Notes: generated from the letters alone by a model not told the origin. Positions 1 to 13,362 are shown, numbered from the stretch's first letter. The stretch is DNA of 64,000 nucleotides from Panorpa germanica (GCA_963678705.1 OY783220.1:248001-312000); one strand, 5' to 3'. Made by a program: numbers and translations.

Positions 1-803
1 TAATGTTGGAGATTTGAGTAATCATATATGGAAGTAATATAAGTTATTATTGTTAAGCATTAATAAATTAACAAATAGATAAGAATAGTCCATGTTCATA
101 ATATAATAGATACATTGATACAGCTTGTTTCCAAAATATAGCTTGATTCATAATCATATAGATTCAATTTATTTGTGTCGCTTTATCATAATGGTAATAT
201 AAACGATTGCAATCTTGCTATAGGTAATGTCAATTATGAAAATCGAACGTTTCTAAGTAAGCGTCTTCTTAAATTTAAGTGTTATACTATAAATTCCTTT
301 AATAGTACGGTTTTAGCGAAAAGTTTCCTCTTGCTTAACATTGAATTGGTTTTTTGTTTGGAATGTACGCTGATTTCGTAAGTGTAGCATATTTATAAAA
401 TTAAATATAATATTAGCAGGTACCTTAGCAAATGTAATACTTAATTCCTGGAACCAAATAAATTGAAACGATATTTGAGAATATAATAAAATCTTAACAA
501 TTCAGCTTTTTCCAAATATCTTAACAGCTCTTAGTATGCTGTATTCATAGAGGTCAGCAACGAAATGCTAATTGCAATGGTCAATTCAGTCCAACTCGTG
601 AACTAAGTAGGGACTATAATTTATTTTAGAAAACTTTTTTATCTCTGACTTTAATATTATAATATTTAATAATTTTAAAGAAAATAAGGGAGGAAAGTAT
701 AAAGTAGGGGGGGGGGGGTCAAAAAAAGAGAAAGGAGTATTTTAAAAGAAATGGAATGGCGAACGAGGAGGCAGAGAAGAGAAGAGAAGGAGACGCAAGT
801 GTG
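1..803. other. AT-rich DNA, no gene recognised
   Basis: No coding similarity seen on either strand. A short poly-G run lies near 708-718, and the sequence turns purine-rich towards the LINE relic that follows. Confidence 0.6.
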
Positions 804-1190
804 GAAGAGGAGCTAAGGAGAAGGGATAAGGAGATACAACAACAGGAAAGAATGGGAAAAATCGAAAAAAGCAACTACAATACAAGATATAAAAGGATTT
901 AGGAAAGTAATGTATCTCAGTACCTTATAGAAAAAGATATAAAACACATAAGAAGGACAGCAAGGTTTAGATTGGGAAATGAGGAAAAATGAAACAGATA
1001 CTGGGAAAGTAGTGAGGAAAGAAAGTGTAGAGTGTGCGGAACAGAGGACGAAACACTGGAGCACATTAAGTTTGAGTGTAAGGAAAAAGTAGTGAGCGAA
1101 ATGAATATTGGCCAGCTCTTAAAAAGAGGCAGTGAAGGAAAGAGGTGGATGGCGGAAATAGAAAAATGGAAAGAAAAAACAGGACAATAA
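804..1190 (+). pseudogene. Relic of a LINE ORF2 C-terminus (zinc-knuckle end)
   Basis: Read in the frame starting at 804, this stretch is continuous to a TAA at 1188-1190, broken by an in-frame TAG and an in-frame TGA. The best part reads CRVCGTEDETLEHIKFEC, a C-x2-C...H-x4-C pattern of the kind found after the reverse transcriptase in many non-LTR (R1/jockey/I-like) ORF2 proteins of insects. It is followed by a Trp-containing tail (KRWMAEIEKWKEKTGQ) typical of such ends. The reverse transcriptase itself is not visible upstream, so this is a 5'-truncated, decayed copy. Family assignment is by motif only. The long opposite-strand open frames at 813-1556 are by-products of the GA-rich composition. 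Confidence 0.6.
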
Positions 1191-1725
1191 ATATGCTTGT
1201 GGCTGGGTTGCATAAGGAAAATAGAGGATTTTCGGAAAGGAGATAAGGACAAGAGGTAGATGACGGAGATAGAGACAATAATAACATAGTAAAGGTAGAG
1301 AGTCAAGAAGAAATAGTAAAGTAAGAGAGTCAAGAGGAAATAGTAAAGATAAAGCGTCTATGCCTGTAATAGACATAAGTAAAGAAGTGAAAACGAAGAG
1401 AGAAGGCAGAAAGGATAGTGAAAAGATAATAGAGGGTTTATCGAGAGGAGACAAGGAAGGCAACAGGTGATAGATGAAGATACAGGCAATAAGGAAGGAG
1501 AAGCTGGAAACGGTGTGAATAAAGGAGGAGTAGGGGACACAAAGAGAGAGGATCAAGAAAAGAAGAAACAGGAAGTACTATTCGAAGTAGTAATAGTCTA
1601 GAATAGTTTAATTTTAGTTTTTTAACTTTTAATTTATATGATATGCATTAAGAAATATAATAATGTAGATTGTAAAGCCGAAAGGCACGCGATTAATATA
1701 ATTAAAATTAAAATATTATAATATT
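1191..1725 (+). repeat. Purine-rich 3' UTR-like tail of the LINE relic
   Basis: The strand stays extremely A/G-rich to ~1590, then gives an AT-rich end containing the motif AAAGCCGAAAGGCACGCG at about 1674-1691. This has the look of a LINE 3' UTR; the exact end is unclear. Confidence 0.4.
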
Positions 1726-2344
1726 ATAGTGCTACATAACACTGATATTCAATACGAAATATGTAGAATTGTATCAGAATATACCCTTTTGGCACTAGGG
1801 AAGTGTGAGGCCTTAGTCAAAGTTATCTCGCAGACATAGTAACGCTGGTCTTTTACTTTATTATAGTAAGAACGTATATATTTCTTTTCTGAAAACCACA
1901 TCTATTTCATAGTGTGCGCCTAGACTACGTAAGAAGTTGAGTGCTGACAGTATCCATCGATTGAGTGTACGAGTATGTGTTTGACATACAATGTCTTACA
2001 ACTAGACTGACACCGCTTATGAAACATCTGAAGAGAGCAACTTTGTTGATCTAATGGAAGTATGAACTTGAAACATATATTATATAATAACACGACGCTT
2101 ATTGATACTTTCAACGTTGAGGGATGACCTTACATGTAAAAGACTTACATGTGCATCGATAAGTCAGCTTACTGCCATAAAGCGTATGCTTGTTTCATAA
2201 ACTGTGCATCATATGCAGATTTTTTTTAAGTCAGTGTAAATCTGTCATGGTCTAGTATAAATTTGTTGAAGACTGCTTTGACTTTTACCCATTAAAGTGG
2301 ACCACGAACAATTGCTCAATTTTCTCATAGGATAATTTGGTGTG
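1726..2344. other. No feature recognised
   Basis: AT-rich DNA with only short chance open frames. Confidence 0.5.
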
Positions 2345-2402
2345 GAATTAGGACCATGGTCCTAAGAAGCCCGTGAAGTATAAATAAAAAAATAAAAAAA
2401 AA
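2345..2402 (+). repeat. LINE/SINE-like 3' tail, copy 1
   Basis: Contains the motif GACCATGG-TCCTAAGAAGCCCGTGAAG followed by an A-rich run. A close relative occurs at about 3474-3523, and both end in A-rich tails, which suggests 3' ends of one retroposon family. No coding part is attached. Confidence 0.4.
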
Positions 2403-3439
2403 ATTCTTAAATTCTAGAATTGTATGTATCGTATGTAGTGATTAGAACTATCAGGATCTCAAATGTTAAATATTTTTAAATTATTTCTATATAACTGAAT
2501 GTACTATTACCATACATTTTTTTACGATTAATTTCTTATTAAGCAGAAATTTCTCCCATCTACGCAGTCTGTATCGGACCTACTACTGTATCCTTGTTAA
2601 TGCGAGTAATATTAGATAGCGTACAAAAACGCAAGGTCACATGTGTCCAAATACAATATAAGAAGACAAATATTTATCACAGTAACTTAAAAAATACGTC
2701 CTACATAAAACCCCACAGATATATGAGCCAATGAAATAGATGTGATGTGGTTTGTGGTTGATGTGGAAAAAACGAAACATTTTTTCCCCTATATTTTTTT
2801 ATTAAAGTTAGGTACACATACTGTTATGTATTAGCTTTTATGTTCGTTTTTCTTCAAATCACTTACATGTAGTTTTTTTGTTTCCTTCTATTTGTTTTCT
2901 TTGAGAGCGAGAGCTATCCTAACATAAATCTATTTCTGGTGCTAATTTAAATAATGAGCCGGGACGGGATAGTATATGCTCAACAAGGATAATCGCATCA
3001 TTATGCACGAAACTAACTTATAGTATCTAATGTAAATAAATGTTTCAGTTCAAAGTGTTACTGAAGTAATTTAATTGTAGCAAAAATTATCGGGTAATTT
3101 TGACAATTTCTTGGTTTTTATAAGAAATAAATAATTTTGTAACAATGCATGACATGGAAATATATTTTGAAACTACTGTTTTTCTATAACCTAACAGTAC
3201 TTTCTGCAACGCTAAAATAACGTGTTTTTAGTCACGTGACGATTAGATTCCCAGAACACATAATATTTAATGCAGAATAGCGGAAGGATGCAGAACTAGT
3301 ATATATAGGATTATTGTAGAAAAGTGGGTTTGACTTTCCAAAGGAATATTCAAGCTTTGTTCATAACTCTACGTGGTCGGCGTGCTTGGTTCTTGCCAGG
3401 ATATGGAGCGTGGCGGGATATAATCTAAGGATAATTATG
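2403..3439. other. No feature recognised
   Basis: AT-rich DNA between the two related tails; no gene-like reading frame. Confidence 0.5.
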
Positions 3440-3523
3440 TAGATATTGATATTGTAATGTAAAAGGCGAAGAAAGGACCGAGGTCTCAAGAAGCCCGTCG
3501 AATTATAATAAAAGAAAAAAATA
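3440..3523 (+). repeat. LINE/SINE-like 3' tail, copy 2
   Basis: GACCGAGG-TCTCAAGAAGCCCGTCGAA followed by ATAATAAAAG and an A-rich tail. It matches the copy at 2345-2402 in the order CC-purine-AAGAAGCCCGT-A-rich tail. Confidence 0.4.
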
Positions 3524-6500
3524 ATTTACAACTTTGACATAAACGCTCATTTATTATTCTAAAAGCTTTCTTTAACCGAAGTTTTCACCGTTTACAGATT
3601 AAGGTCAATTTTACGAGGCTCGCCAGTACTTCGCTGTGTGCTCTGCAACACGCTTTTTAAAGCGAGAAAATTTCTTTACTGTTAAATAATTGTTTATTTC
3701 AGAACATTTTAAATGTACTGGTATGTGGAAAGTTACAGAAATTATAAAACGTAACGCTAAACTACATACCTCCGACAAAATAGCTAAATAGCAAATTTTC
3801 CATAACTTTATCAAATAAAGCTGTAAATAAATAGAGAGAACACTAAGGTCTTTATCTTACGTGGTGTTCGCACACGTGTTTAGGTCCGATAATTAGGTTT
3901 TTTGGCAAGTGTGGACACAAAGTTCGTGCTCTTTTGTAATCCGTAAACGTCAGTAAATAAGAACGGATCAAACCCTAATGATCATGCACGCCCATTCGAC
4001 CTCGAATACTCGGTAAACAGCTCGATTAATCGAACACACATATGTGAATACGGTCTTCGATATCTCGCTGCAAAGTGATCTCAGTATTGGACTACTCTCT
4101 CACTGGAAGAGACTACTTGCGCTGCCGACATATATGTGGGAAATAATTTAGGATTAAACATAATTAGTTTTTAAGAAATAATAAATATAAAAAGAACTCT
4201 GTAAAATAGGTTAAGAACTTTGCTAATATTATGATATATTTAAATGTTACTAGCGCTGCTTTGAAATAACATGTTGACCCCTAAGCCGTTCACTTAACAG
4301 TTCGCTAATAGAACTGTTTTTAAAGGCGTTCGCTAGCTATTATATGCTGACGGCACATGTTTGCGCGGCAAATGATTTAAAAATATCAGATATTCGTAGA
4401 TATACACAGTGTGTATGGCGTCGTTTGTAAATTCAGGAAATGTTATGTTAACTAGTTGTTAATATCATTGAGAATTGTAATCAGTTTAACTATATTGCTA
4501 GGTGTAATATTTGTTATTGTTATAGGTGTTAATAGTGGAGTTTTTGCAAACAAGTATAGTGTTAATTGTAACCCCCCCCCCTGTTGGCTAGAGGAGGGGT
4601 TCTTTTCATTTAATAATATTTAAACTTTTTATTTTAATTTTTATCCAACTATTTTACCGACTTAAGCTATTCAAATAAAACAACCTTTTAACTAATTCTC
4701 TACAGTTATTTAGCAGCGCCACCTAATTTAAATTTAGGCTGTAAATTAGGAAATCAGCTAATAAAATGCTAAAGGTATAAATTAACAAAAGAATGATTAA
4801 ATACAACTATTGTTTAGCCATATGAGCTAATCAACCCCGCCTTTCGGTTCGATCTAAGACAGTTTTGCGATCAATATAAAGCGTGCAAGTATTTCCAATA
4901 ATCATTAATAAAAGTTTAATTAAAACAATGACGGAATCCGACACTACGCGATGCACATTGGATATGGAAAAATTAAAGTATATTACTTACATGTTAAAAT
5001 AAACAAAAACACATATATTTCAAACACCATAATAAAATATAATTATACACAAAAAAGAAATCTTAAAATTACATATAACAAATAGTTAAAAAAAGAATCG
5101 TGAACTTTTTCGGCCCCTCCGAGCGAAGGCCAAAGTGTTAAAAATTTACAGTTAAACTTTCAGTTGTAATTCGTTGTTAAAGTGCTATTATGAAGTTTGT
5201 GAATTTGAATGTTTTCCTTCCATTGGGTTCCTGTACTTTTATACTCTTTACTAATACATATTTGTATTATTACAAATAGAGCTTGACCCTGGAACCCCAA
5301 AAGTCAAATATTTATTCATTAAAATATTACTTCTACTCATCCTTAATGGTATTTGTTTTATTACAACCTAATTTGTTTAACTCTAATCCTTCTTCAGGCT
5401 TTATCTTTACTTCACTCATCTTTGGACTCAACGACTTTGGATGTTTACAATTTAATGTATTATCGTTGATAGTCCAGTGGCGTGCGATGGTTACATAATT
5501 ACTATGTTGTTTTTATCATTATAAACCAATGTGATTGTAAAACTATGTACTATTTATACTACGCATTACTTTGTGATATGCAATCATTGTAATAAGGTCT
5601 TCCAACCTAAGCATTGTATATAATCAAGTGTTATTATTATTGTGAACTCTTTTTAATTTATTAACTTTATTGTAATGTAATTGTTTTTCTTTGTGAAATA
5701 ATTAAATGAACTACTATTAAACAAAAGTTATCTCCTACTCAGGATTTATATAACATCAAAACTGCTATAAAACCACAGCTGGTAATCTAGCTAACACCCA
5801 CTAAGGTGTAAGATAGGCCCACATATATATAATATGTTAGAATATTTTTTACCCTCGATATAGTAATAAGCCATACAATTGATACCATTGGAAAACAATT
5901 TTTATGTGAAGCAACTCCAATATACCATACTGAAGAAATCAAAGGGTGTCAGTCAAGCAGTCTATTCCAGAGTGAAAGCAGCTTCATACTGTTTATACAA
6001 ACGTTTATATATTATTATATATTTTAGTGTATACAAACGTTTATTTTTTTACTATTTACATCTAACTGAATCTACAAAATTAAATATAAATAAGCATGAG
6101 CAACATTGTGTTTAAGTCCTTTACTTATTTATAATGTTGGCACATTTTAGGAACAATCTTAACAAATGGATGATTATTAAAATACATAGAAAACATAGAA
6201 AATTTACATAGAAAAACTTCTAGCCGTGTTTCATTGCAGGTTGATAATTACCTGGAAAAGCAATTAAAACATGCAATAAAAATAATAGTACCAAGAAAAA
6301 GTAAAGGTAATTAACATGACGTAGTGTCCATGTGAGTGGCATAGCACAGTTTGACGTTTGATAACTTGAATTTAACGAATTTGTATTAATCGCGACTTGT
6401 TAGTTTTCTACACCAATATGATAGTCTGTTATACGTGTGTTTTACAAAGGAACAGAACAGGCGTAAACAAATATTATTTTTTGCTGTAGTATTAAAGTAA

Positions 6501-7576
6501 CTTGAGAATAAAAATCCGTGAAAATAAATCATGACATGATATTATTTAAAATAGAGACAGCAGCGTCGAGACGCAGGGCGTCACGAATTGTGGATGAGTG
6601 ATGATTTCATAAAATGAAGTTATTACTTCTAGTGTTAAAGGATAACAAAAAAAGAAAATGAGAAAAAATGAACAGAAGAAAATAATCACGATGCATAGAA
6701 ATAAAGGTCCTTAATCATTTTACCTAATACTCGTATATAACGATTTGTGACAACATTTAATGCTTATTGAATTATTAGGCTTATACACCCTTTTATGGAT
6801 TATAAAATTAAGAAGGTATTTTAAAGATTTAAAGTAATTAGAATAACTATAAAATAATAAAACAAAATCATTTTAGATTAAATATTACTAGGTTATATTT
6901 AAGTAAAATATTACATGAATATAAGGTAAACATCGGTATTTTGTGTTCTGCAGAAATGAACTGAGTTAAGTCGTAGAATGAAAGTCAGTGATGTAAACAG
7001 CAAGACGAGGGGTTATGAGATTACTGTAGTATACGTCATGTACCTAGATATCGTAGGAACAGATGGATTCGCAAGGTACATTATGATATACGTATTATGC
7101 GTATTATGCGGATGTAGAAAGAATACAAAAGAAAGAACACCCAGACTACCAAGTTTAAAATAAAAAAAAAAGTAATAGTCTGCTATGGTCGTAGTACTCG
7201 TACCTACTTGTACTTAAATAAAGTATTGCGATAATTTGTATTGTTACAAGATATGTATTGCACAAATGAAATGTAAGGATCAAATGAAGTAATAGCTGTT
7301 AACATTGAAGTAGGAATTGTATTAGTCTTCTATTACACGTCAAAGTAGAACATTTTACAGCTACGTATTGTAATTATTAATAAACCAAAACACAGTGACA
7401 TTTTTATTACTTAAAGTATATAATTATACATTGGTAAACCTTTAGTATTTAGGGTGGTATATAGTACAGTGGATATAATATACACCCAACGTTTGAATTC
7501 CCGCGTTCGGACTCTACCAAACTCGCTAGAATTTATCAATGTGAATATTACAATCGAACGTTAAAATTAACACGTC
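3524..7576. other. AT-rich DNA, no gene recognised
   Basis: No open frame here resembles a known protein. A poly-C run lies near 4571-4581, and a short TATACAAACGTTTAT motif repeats near 5995-6045. It could be intergenic or intronic host DNA or old unrecognised repeats. Confidence 0.5.
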
Positions 7577-7878
7577 CTGGGGCGCTATTCCTGAGTTCAA
7601 TCGAATCGTAAACTCTTCTTCTTTCCGTAAAAATTACTCAAAAGTGCTATTCCTGAAAAGCTTACGAAAATTTACGAGCAGAGAAATCGAGCAAAAAAGT
7701 GAACATTTGCACGTCGACTATTTAGCTTGCGAATGTACACACAGTCATTTGTTTTTTCGTGGAATAAACATCCTTTCCGCGCATTAAAAAATAAATGTAT
7801 TTAAAAATTATTTAAATAATTTAAATAAATTATCATAAATGAATAAATAGGTGTAAGAATTTGATTTGATTAAAAAAA

Positions 7879-8673
7879 ATGGAAAATAATAATAGGAAAA
7901 ACACCTTAAGTGTAGACTTCGTCGAAGTGATTTATAGAATGACGTTTACCGAATTACACTTATTTTTAAAAAACGATTTAAAATTATCAGTGGAACATGT
8001 GATGGCAATCCAAGTGAATGGAAACAAGATGATTGTGAAAATTGCAGAACATTTATTAATTGATAACATTATTGAAATGACAAATGGGAAAATAATTTAC
8101 AAAGGTACGGATGACAATAATTATAATGTGTATATAGAAAGAGCCGATAAATTCACAATTGTAAGAATGCACAATATAGAATATGAAATTCAAGATATAA
8201 CGATACAACACGCACTACAAGGATATGGTACAGTTATTAGCATCAAAAAAGAAACATGGGGTAGAGATATGCCTTTCCCAGTTTATAACGGAACAAGATC
8301 AATAAAGATGATTTTAAAGAAAGAAATCCCATCGTACATACCAATGATTGGCAGAAAGGTTTGGGTTAGCTATGCTACCCAAAAGAAAACTTGTAGGTTT
8401 TGTGATAGAGAAGACCATTTAGGACAAGATTGCCCTACTAAAATTAGCAACAGAATAAATTCAAATGGTTTCGCACGCAGCTATGCAGCCATTGCGGGGA
8501 ATACAATGAATGACAAAGCGGTAACTGATTGTGTTGTTCCAACTGAATCAAAAAATGAAGAATTAAGTTTTGTCAATAATTCAATTTTTCCACCCTTAAT
8601 GCCAAAGAATACGCAAAATGAAACAAAAATCATTTCAACAGCTATTAATGATGATACTATTGCGCGATTGTAA
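7879..8673 (+). pseudogene. LINE ORF1 (gag-like nucleic-acid-binding protein)
   Basis: A 264-codon open frame starting MENNNRKNTLSVDF. Its first ~175 residues are a basic/hydrophobic domain with no motif I recognise. Near residue 177 it has one CCHC knuckle, CRFCDREDHLGQDC (C-x2-C-x4-H-x4-C), the usual RNA-binding signature of non-LTR ORF1 proteins, followed by a polar tail. In such elements ORF1 coats the element RNA in the ribonucleoprotein. The frame ends at 8671-8673, and related acidic/Lys-rich sequence continues in another frame at 8688-8918, so the gene is probably frameshifted. The start is the first ATG after the leader. Confidence 0.7.
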
Positions 8674-8687
8674 ATAATAATGATAAT

Positions 8688-8918
8688 TTGTCCAAAATTC
8701 CTACAGCACACAAAGAAATTAAGAGAAAAATTGTAGAATCATCGTCAAATGAAGATACTTTGGCAAATTCTGAAATTGAAGATTGCTCAGATAATTCCGC
8801 TGCATCCAAAATGGATATAGGATTGGAAAAAAAAGATAAGAAAAATAACAAAAGACCAAAGAAACAAAAAAAAGTGACAGGAAAAGCAATGGATATAAAA
8901 GATAAAACAATTGAATAA
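8688..8918 (+). pseudogene. C-terminal tail of the LINE ORF1, out of frame
   Basis: A 76-codon frame with no ATG start at its beginning, Ser/Glu-rich and then strongly Lys-rich (KKDKKNNKRPKKQKK). Its composition and place between ORF1 and the endonuclease suggest the displaced ORF1 C-terminus. Separate expression is unlikely. Confidence 0.5.
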
Positions 8919-8945
8919 CCTTAATTTATTCAATATCTTATTAAT

Positions 8946-9563
8946 ATGGTACTAAGAACATTTGCAACATTTAATATCAATGGATTATCCTCTGTAACAT
9001 CTAAAATTATGCTGAAACAATTTATTATAGACCACGATTTGGACATAATTTTATTACAAGAAGTTAATATAGAAAATTTAAGTTTCTTCAAACATTATTC
9101 CTATATCTCGAACATTGGCATAAATAATAGAGGAACTGCAATTTTGTTAAGGCCTGGAATAGAAGCTACAGATTGCATATGTAAAGAAGATGTACGTATC
9201 CTATCGATAACTGTTGAAGGTCATAGATTAGTAAATATATATAATTTTTCAGGATCCAAATATAGACAACAACGCATAAAGCTTGCTAATGAAACTATTG
9301 TCAAACATATTAACTTTAGACTACCTCTAATCATTGCTGGCGATTTTAACTGTGTGCTGAACCAGAGAGACCAACTTGGGAATCTAAACTTCTGTTCTGG
9401 ATTAAATAGGTTAATAACTGAACGAATTCTATCTGATATTTGGATCCTCAAGAATAAAACTCAACAGGGCTTCACTTACTTTAGGGGAATGAACATAGCA
9501 TCAAGAATTGATAGAGTTAATGTTTCTGAAGATAGCCCTCACTGTAGAATACTCCTACTATAA
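8946..9563 (+). pseudogene. LINE apurinic-like endonuclease domain, truncated
   Basis: Residues 1-205 form the exonuclease-endonuclease-phosphatase fold used by LINEs to nick target DNA. Visible motifs in order: FNINGL (~9), LLQEVN (~37), GTAILLR (~61), LIIAGDFNCVLNQRDQLG (~130) and SRIDRV (~187). The GDFN and SRIDR motifs are diagnostic of this family. The frame ends ~20 codons after SRIDR; the final S-D-H motif and the whole reverse transcriptase are missing. In a full element this would be the N-terminus of a ~1000-residue ORF2. It starts 27 bp after the ORF1 tail. Confidence 0.85.
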
Positions 9564-10523
9564 AATGTTTTACTAAGATCCTTGTTTTGTAGTTGTAATA
9601 TTAAGAAATAAATGAATATCAATAAAAAAAAAAAATGTACGATCGAACAGTAAATTTTAGTGATTTTTATTAGTTATCACTGTTTCAGGCAAGAGTATTT
9701 AATAAAATTTGTGTTGCTTGTCCTATTTTTCTAAAGTCAATTTTTTTATTTTTTGAAATGTCAAAAAAATAAATTTTTGTTGATGTTAACCTAAAATTTT
9801 TCTATTACTTTTTATTGCGCTCTGTATTAATTTAATAAAAATGACATCTCTAACGAGTATGCCTTTAAATATTTGAGCTACGCTTGAAGAAACGGAGTCA
9901 AATTATATGGAAATTGAAATACAATTAAGAAAATACAACTATTAGAAGCAGAAACTAGACGTAGCCAAAACACTTAATTAATAGATCCTATTTATAATAG
10001 AATATACTGTTTATTTATTAATAAAATTAGAAACAGTATATTGTGTTTATTCTTAAATATACTTATTAAAATAAGTGCTGTTTTTTTAATCTATCATAAT
10101 TTAACAAATATAATGTATTCTAATATTCTATTAATGCCTATAATTTTTAAAATTAAATTGTGAAATGATTAAAAGTTCTATAAAATTAATAAATAATAAT
10201 AATAAATGAATAAATTTGTACTATACTAAAATAAATGCTTCTTTAAAATCCAGAAATTCGATAAAAATAATAGTTTAACCAGATAATTATATCCAACTTA
10301 CAAAAAATATTTAAATTTCCCGCATTTTGCAGGTCTACAAAACGTTCTACACAATATATTCAATCGAATAAAGAATGTTAGTTTCAATTGTATTAAGGAA
10401 TAGTGTTTTCAATTTTGATCGAATCTTACTTCACTCGTTTCTGTTTCTCGTCACTTCGTTTCTCAATCGAATCTGTTCGATTGATTCGATTGATGCTCGC
10501 AAAATACAGGAATAGGGCCCCTG

Positions 10524-12727
10524 GCTTCGGTAATATATACAGCCGCTCGGTATAACTACTATGTATTAATATATCAATATTAATTATCTTATTACATATC
10601 ACGAGTAATTAAATTAGGGGTTAATTTTGAAAAGGGAAACAAAATATTGTCTAATCCAAGTTTTTCGTCGCTCTTTTTTATTGACTATTGATCAGGGCTG
10701 CAGAGTCGGTAAAAAACATTCCACTTGAGTCCGGATAATTTTACTCATTCGACTCTGACCAAATTAATTACTTTACTACAAACATATTTTGTGATGTGTG
10801 TAATGTAAAAAGCAAATATATATAAAATATACCCGCTAATCACGGTCTTGTTATTTATGGATTATCTAACACAAAAAAATGTTGTTGGTTACTTAAAAGA
10901 GTTTACCTAATATGGAATGTTTTGTGACCTATTTTACTGCTTTTTGAGAAGAAAAACAACCCTTTTGCGCATTACCATACTCATAAAACTTTTTAAGGAT
11001 ATCACGTAAACAATTTTGCGTTTTTTACAATGCTCTCTGAACTATTTATTCATATTTTATTTACCCAAATTACTTATTCGCATTTAAAAAAATATGTCTT
11101 TTAGCCGTTTAAGAAGTTCACAAAATCTTAAAAACTCGCTATCAAGGATTGAAAGTTATAAAATAAGACTAGTTTTAGATTAAGTATTACTAGTGTGCTA
11201 AAAAGAAAATATTATAGGAATGTAATGTAACATTCAAATTTTGTGCTTAGCGGCTTTGAGTTGAAAATAAAATTGAAATGAATCTAAATTTTACCTTTTC
11301 AAAAAACTATTATATGTTAAGATTCCATTTTATCCAGTGCGAATTTGTAAATTTTATTTTATTCTATTTATAAATCTATTTTATTAAATATCTAAATGTT
11401 GACGGAGATATAGCAATTAAAAGTTTGAATTGTAGTTTTAGCTCTAGAAATGGTCGGCCATATTTGTATGACGTGAAATGCATTTTAACGTCAGTTTGCG
11501 TCAATTTGTGAGTAGGTCAGTGCTGTAGTAATGTTTTGTAGCTCTTGGTAGTCAAATAATCAAGTCAAGTAATAATAAGTTTTTATTTTATTTAACCCTG
11601 CAAAGGCAGACATAATATTGGAATTCTATTGTTCCTTGAAATAGCTGTAAATAATATTGGATATTTTGATATGTAAATACATATAGCAGAGATTTATGAG
11701 CTGTAAGGTTGGAAGCGGTTGTGATGTCACATGCATTTGGAATGTATACAACGTTGAATCCCTTTAATATTTAAAGAGACAAAATGACTTTTTTAATTGT
11801 TAATATCTCTTAACATATAAGGAGTTATTAAAATATAATTGAACATTTGAGGTTCTAGTAACCCACTTTATCAATATAAAGTACACTTTTATAAAAATTA
11901 AGACATAGGACACAAGCCCATTCTAGAAATGTATTCTGTATGTATATATAGATCTCAAATGTGATTTCCCGAATAGTCATAATATTATTGAGGACATTAA
12001 CAATTAAAACAGCTCTCTAAAATGGTTAAGAAATATTTGTGCCTTGAACCATCTGTAAAGGAAAATTCTAGTTCAACAAATTAACTATATAATTGGTTGG
12101 TGAATTAACAACACCAAAATATACACTAAATTCACTAAGTACTTTACTCCAAAGAGACAAATTATTGATATAACTATTTACAACTTAAATTAGATGTTCT
12201 CATACTAAGTTACTGATTTTGAATGGCGTACTTTCCTACTAACTAAATGTTTTATACTAAACGGTCAATATATGTCCTGCAGGAGACATAACCATTATTC
12301 GTAGAAATGCAAGCATTTAGATGTATTAAGTATTACATCATAAGAATTTCCATGATTCCTCGAACAGATGTACATCGATATTAGAAATTGTTCTTTGATG
12401 GGAGTTCCTAAATAGTCATCTTAATTGTTCATCTTAAAATCAAAGCCATTTTACAATTATGTCAAATAATGAATAAACTCCATACATAGTTTGGTGAATC
12501 AATCGGAAAATCAATGCTCAACGAAATTCCTACATGCTCAATAGACGATGACCGCGATCTACTGGGTCATAAGTTATAGCTACTGGATGATATCATGACT
12601 GCCTACCGCTACAAATAATGCTGACAACAGAGTCGCGATAACTTCCTCTCGTGCGGTCGCATAACAGCCGTAGTACCTCTAACTAGTGATAAACTCACTA
12701 AATTACACTGACAATCTCTTGAATACG
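10524..12727. other. AT-rich DNA, no gene recognised
   Basis: No coding similarity. At 10,695 the string GGGCTGCAGAGTCGG leads into TAAAAAA. A near copy occurs at 46,499, so this may be the end of a dispersed element. Confidence 0.5.
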
Positions 12728-12951
12728 TACTCTCCTTATAGTCCAGACTTATCCCCATGTGACGATGACAAGTTTGGTACACTGAAGGAAGTATTAGGAA
12801 AGAAAGTATTGAAGACAACGCTGTGGCTTTAAAGAACGTGTACAATTGCCTACTGCAGTACCCGTCTTGCTTCTTGCATAAAATGATCAAGAAATTTCCT
12901 TTCCGATGGAGAAAATGTATTTCTGTTGAAGGAAACTATGTAGAAAAATAA
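12728..12951 (+). pseudogene. Mariner transposase C-terminal relic
   Basis: The frame at 12,728 reads YSPYSPDLSPCD, the hallmark around the third catalytic Asp of mariner transposases (Y-S-P-D-L-x-P-x-D). About 150 bp later a different frame reads RWRKCISVEGNYVEK before a TAA at 12,949-12,951, which is the usual mariner C-terminus (W-x-x-C-x-x-x-x-G-x-Y-x-E). The two pieces are in different frames with stops between them. The N-terminal domain and the first two catalytic Asp are not visible. A dead, old copy. Confidence 0.7.
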
Positions 12952-13359
12952 CTTCAGTTGTGTTTTTATAAATCAACAATAAATCTATATTAAAAAATTT
13001 TGATTTATATTTGAATGACCCTCGTACAGATGTTGTAACAACAACGCGTCCCGAGAATTTTGCTGTAGCTGGAGAACTAACAAATGCGTAAAGGAACATA
13101 GGAAATAGCGATGAAATACTCATTAATTATTTGAGATACTCGTACATTCACGCACGTCGCGCCTACGCACCGGTTTGATGGAAGACAGGATGTGATTCAC
13201 AGAGCATGTAAAAATAACATCAGTTAGTACAAGTCCGGCTGTAAAAACACAGTTTAATTGGCAAATGATATAAATGTACAGATCTAAATATATTATCTAC
13301 AATAACACCCTAAGAAAAAATTATATAAATTTATGAGATGTGAATATGAAACAACGAAA
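12952..13359. other. No feature recognised
   Basis: AT-rich DNA. The first ~75 bp may be the 3' end of the mariner relic. Confidence 0.4.
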
Positions 13360-13362
13360 CTG

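Larger units (their letters stand above)
7739..9633 (+). mobile_element. Internally deleted LINE with ORF1 and endonuclease only
   Basis: The insertion is delimited by comparison with the uninterrupted copy B and by a direct repeat AATGTAC (7732-7738 and 9634-9640). It has a 140-bp leader, a gag-like ORF1, an AP-type endonuclease ORF, then a short 3' tail ending in a run of about a dozen A. The reverse transcriptase is absent: the reading frame stops just after the endonuclease. The intact poly(A) and target duplication suggest that the deletion predates insertion and that this RNA was mobilised in trans. Confidence 0.8.
7580..10520. mobile_element. Non-coding TIR transposon, copy A (interrupted by a LINE)
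   Basis: The left end reads GGGCGCTATTCCTGAG and the right end, read on the other strand, GGGCCCTATTCCTG. A CTG triplet sits directly outside each end (7577-7579 and 10521-10523), a possible 3-bp target duplication. A second copy lies inverted at 13,363-14,335, and the two align along their length once the LINE at 7739-9633 is taken out. The element is then ~1.04 kb with no coding capacity. The size, inverted ends and 3-bp duplication fit a non-autonomous DNA transposon; the superfamily (Harbinger-like is possible) is not established. Confidence 0.75.

Noticed and set aside
813-1556. Several long Ser/Leu/Phe-rich open frames on the minus strand
   Set aside because: They are the antisense of an extremely purine-rich LINE tail. 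The plus-strand frame at 804-1190 explains the region better.
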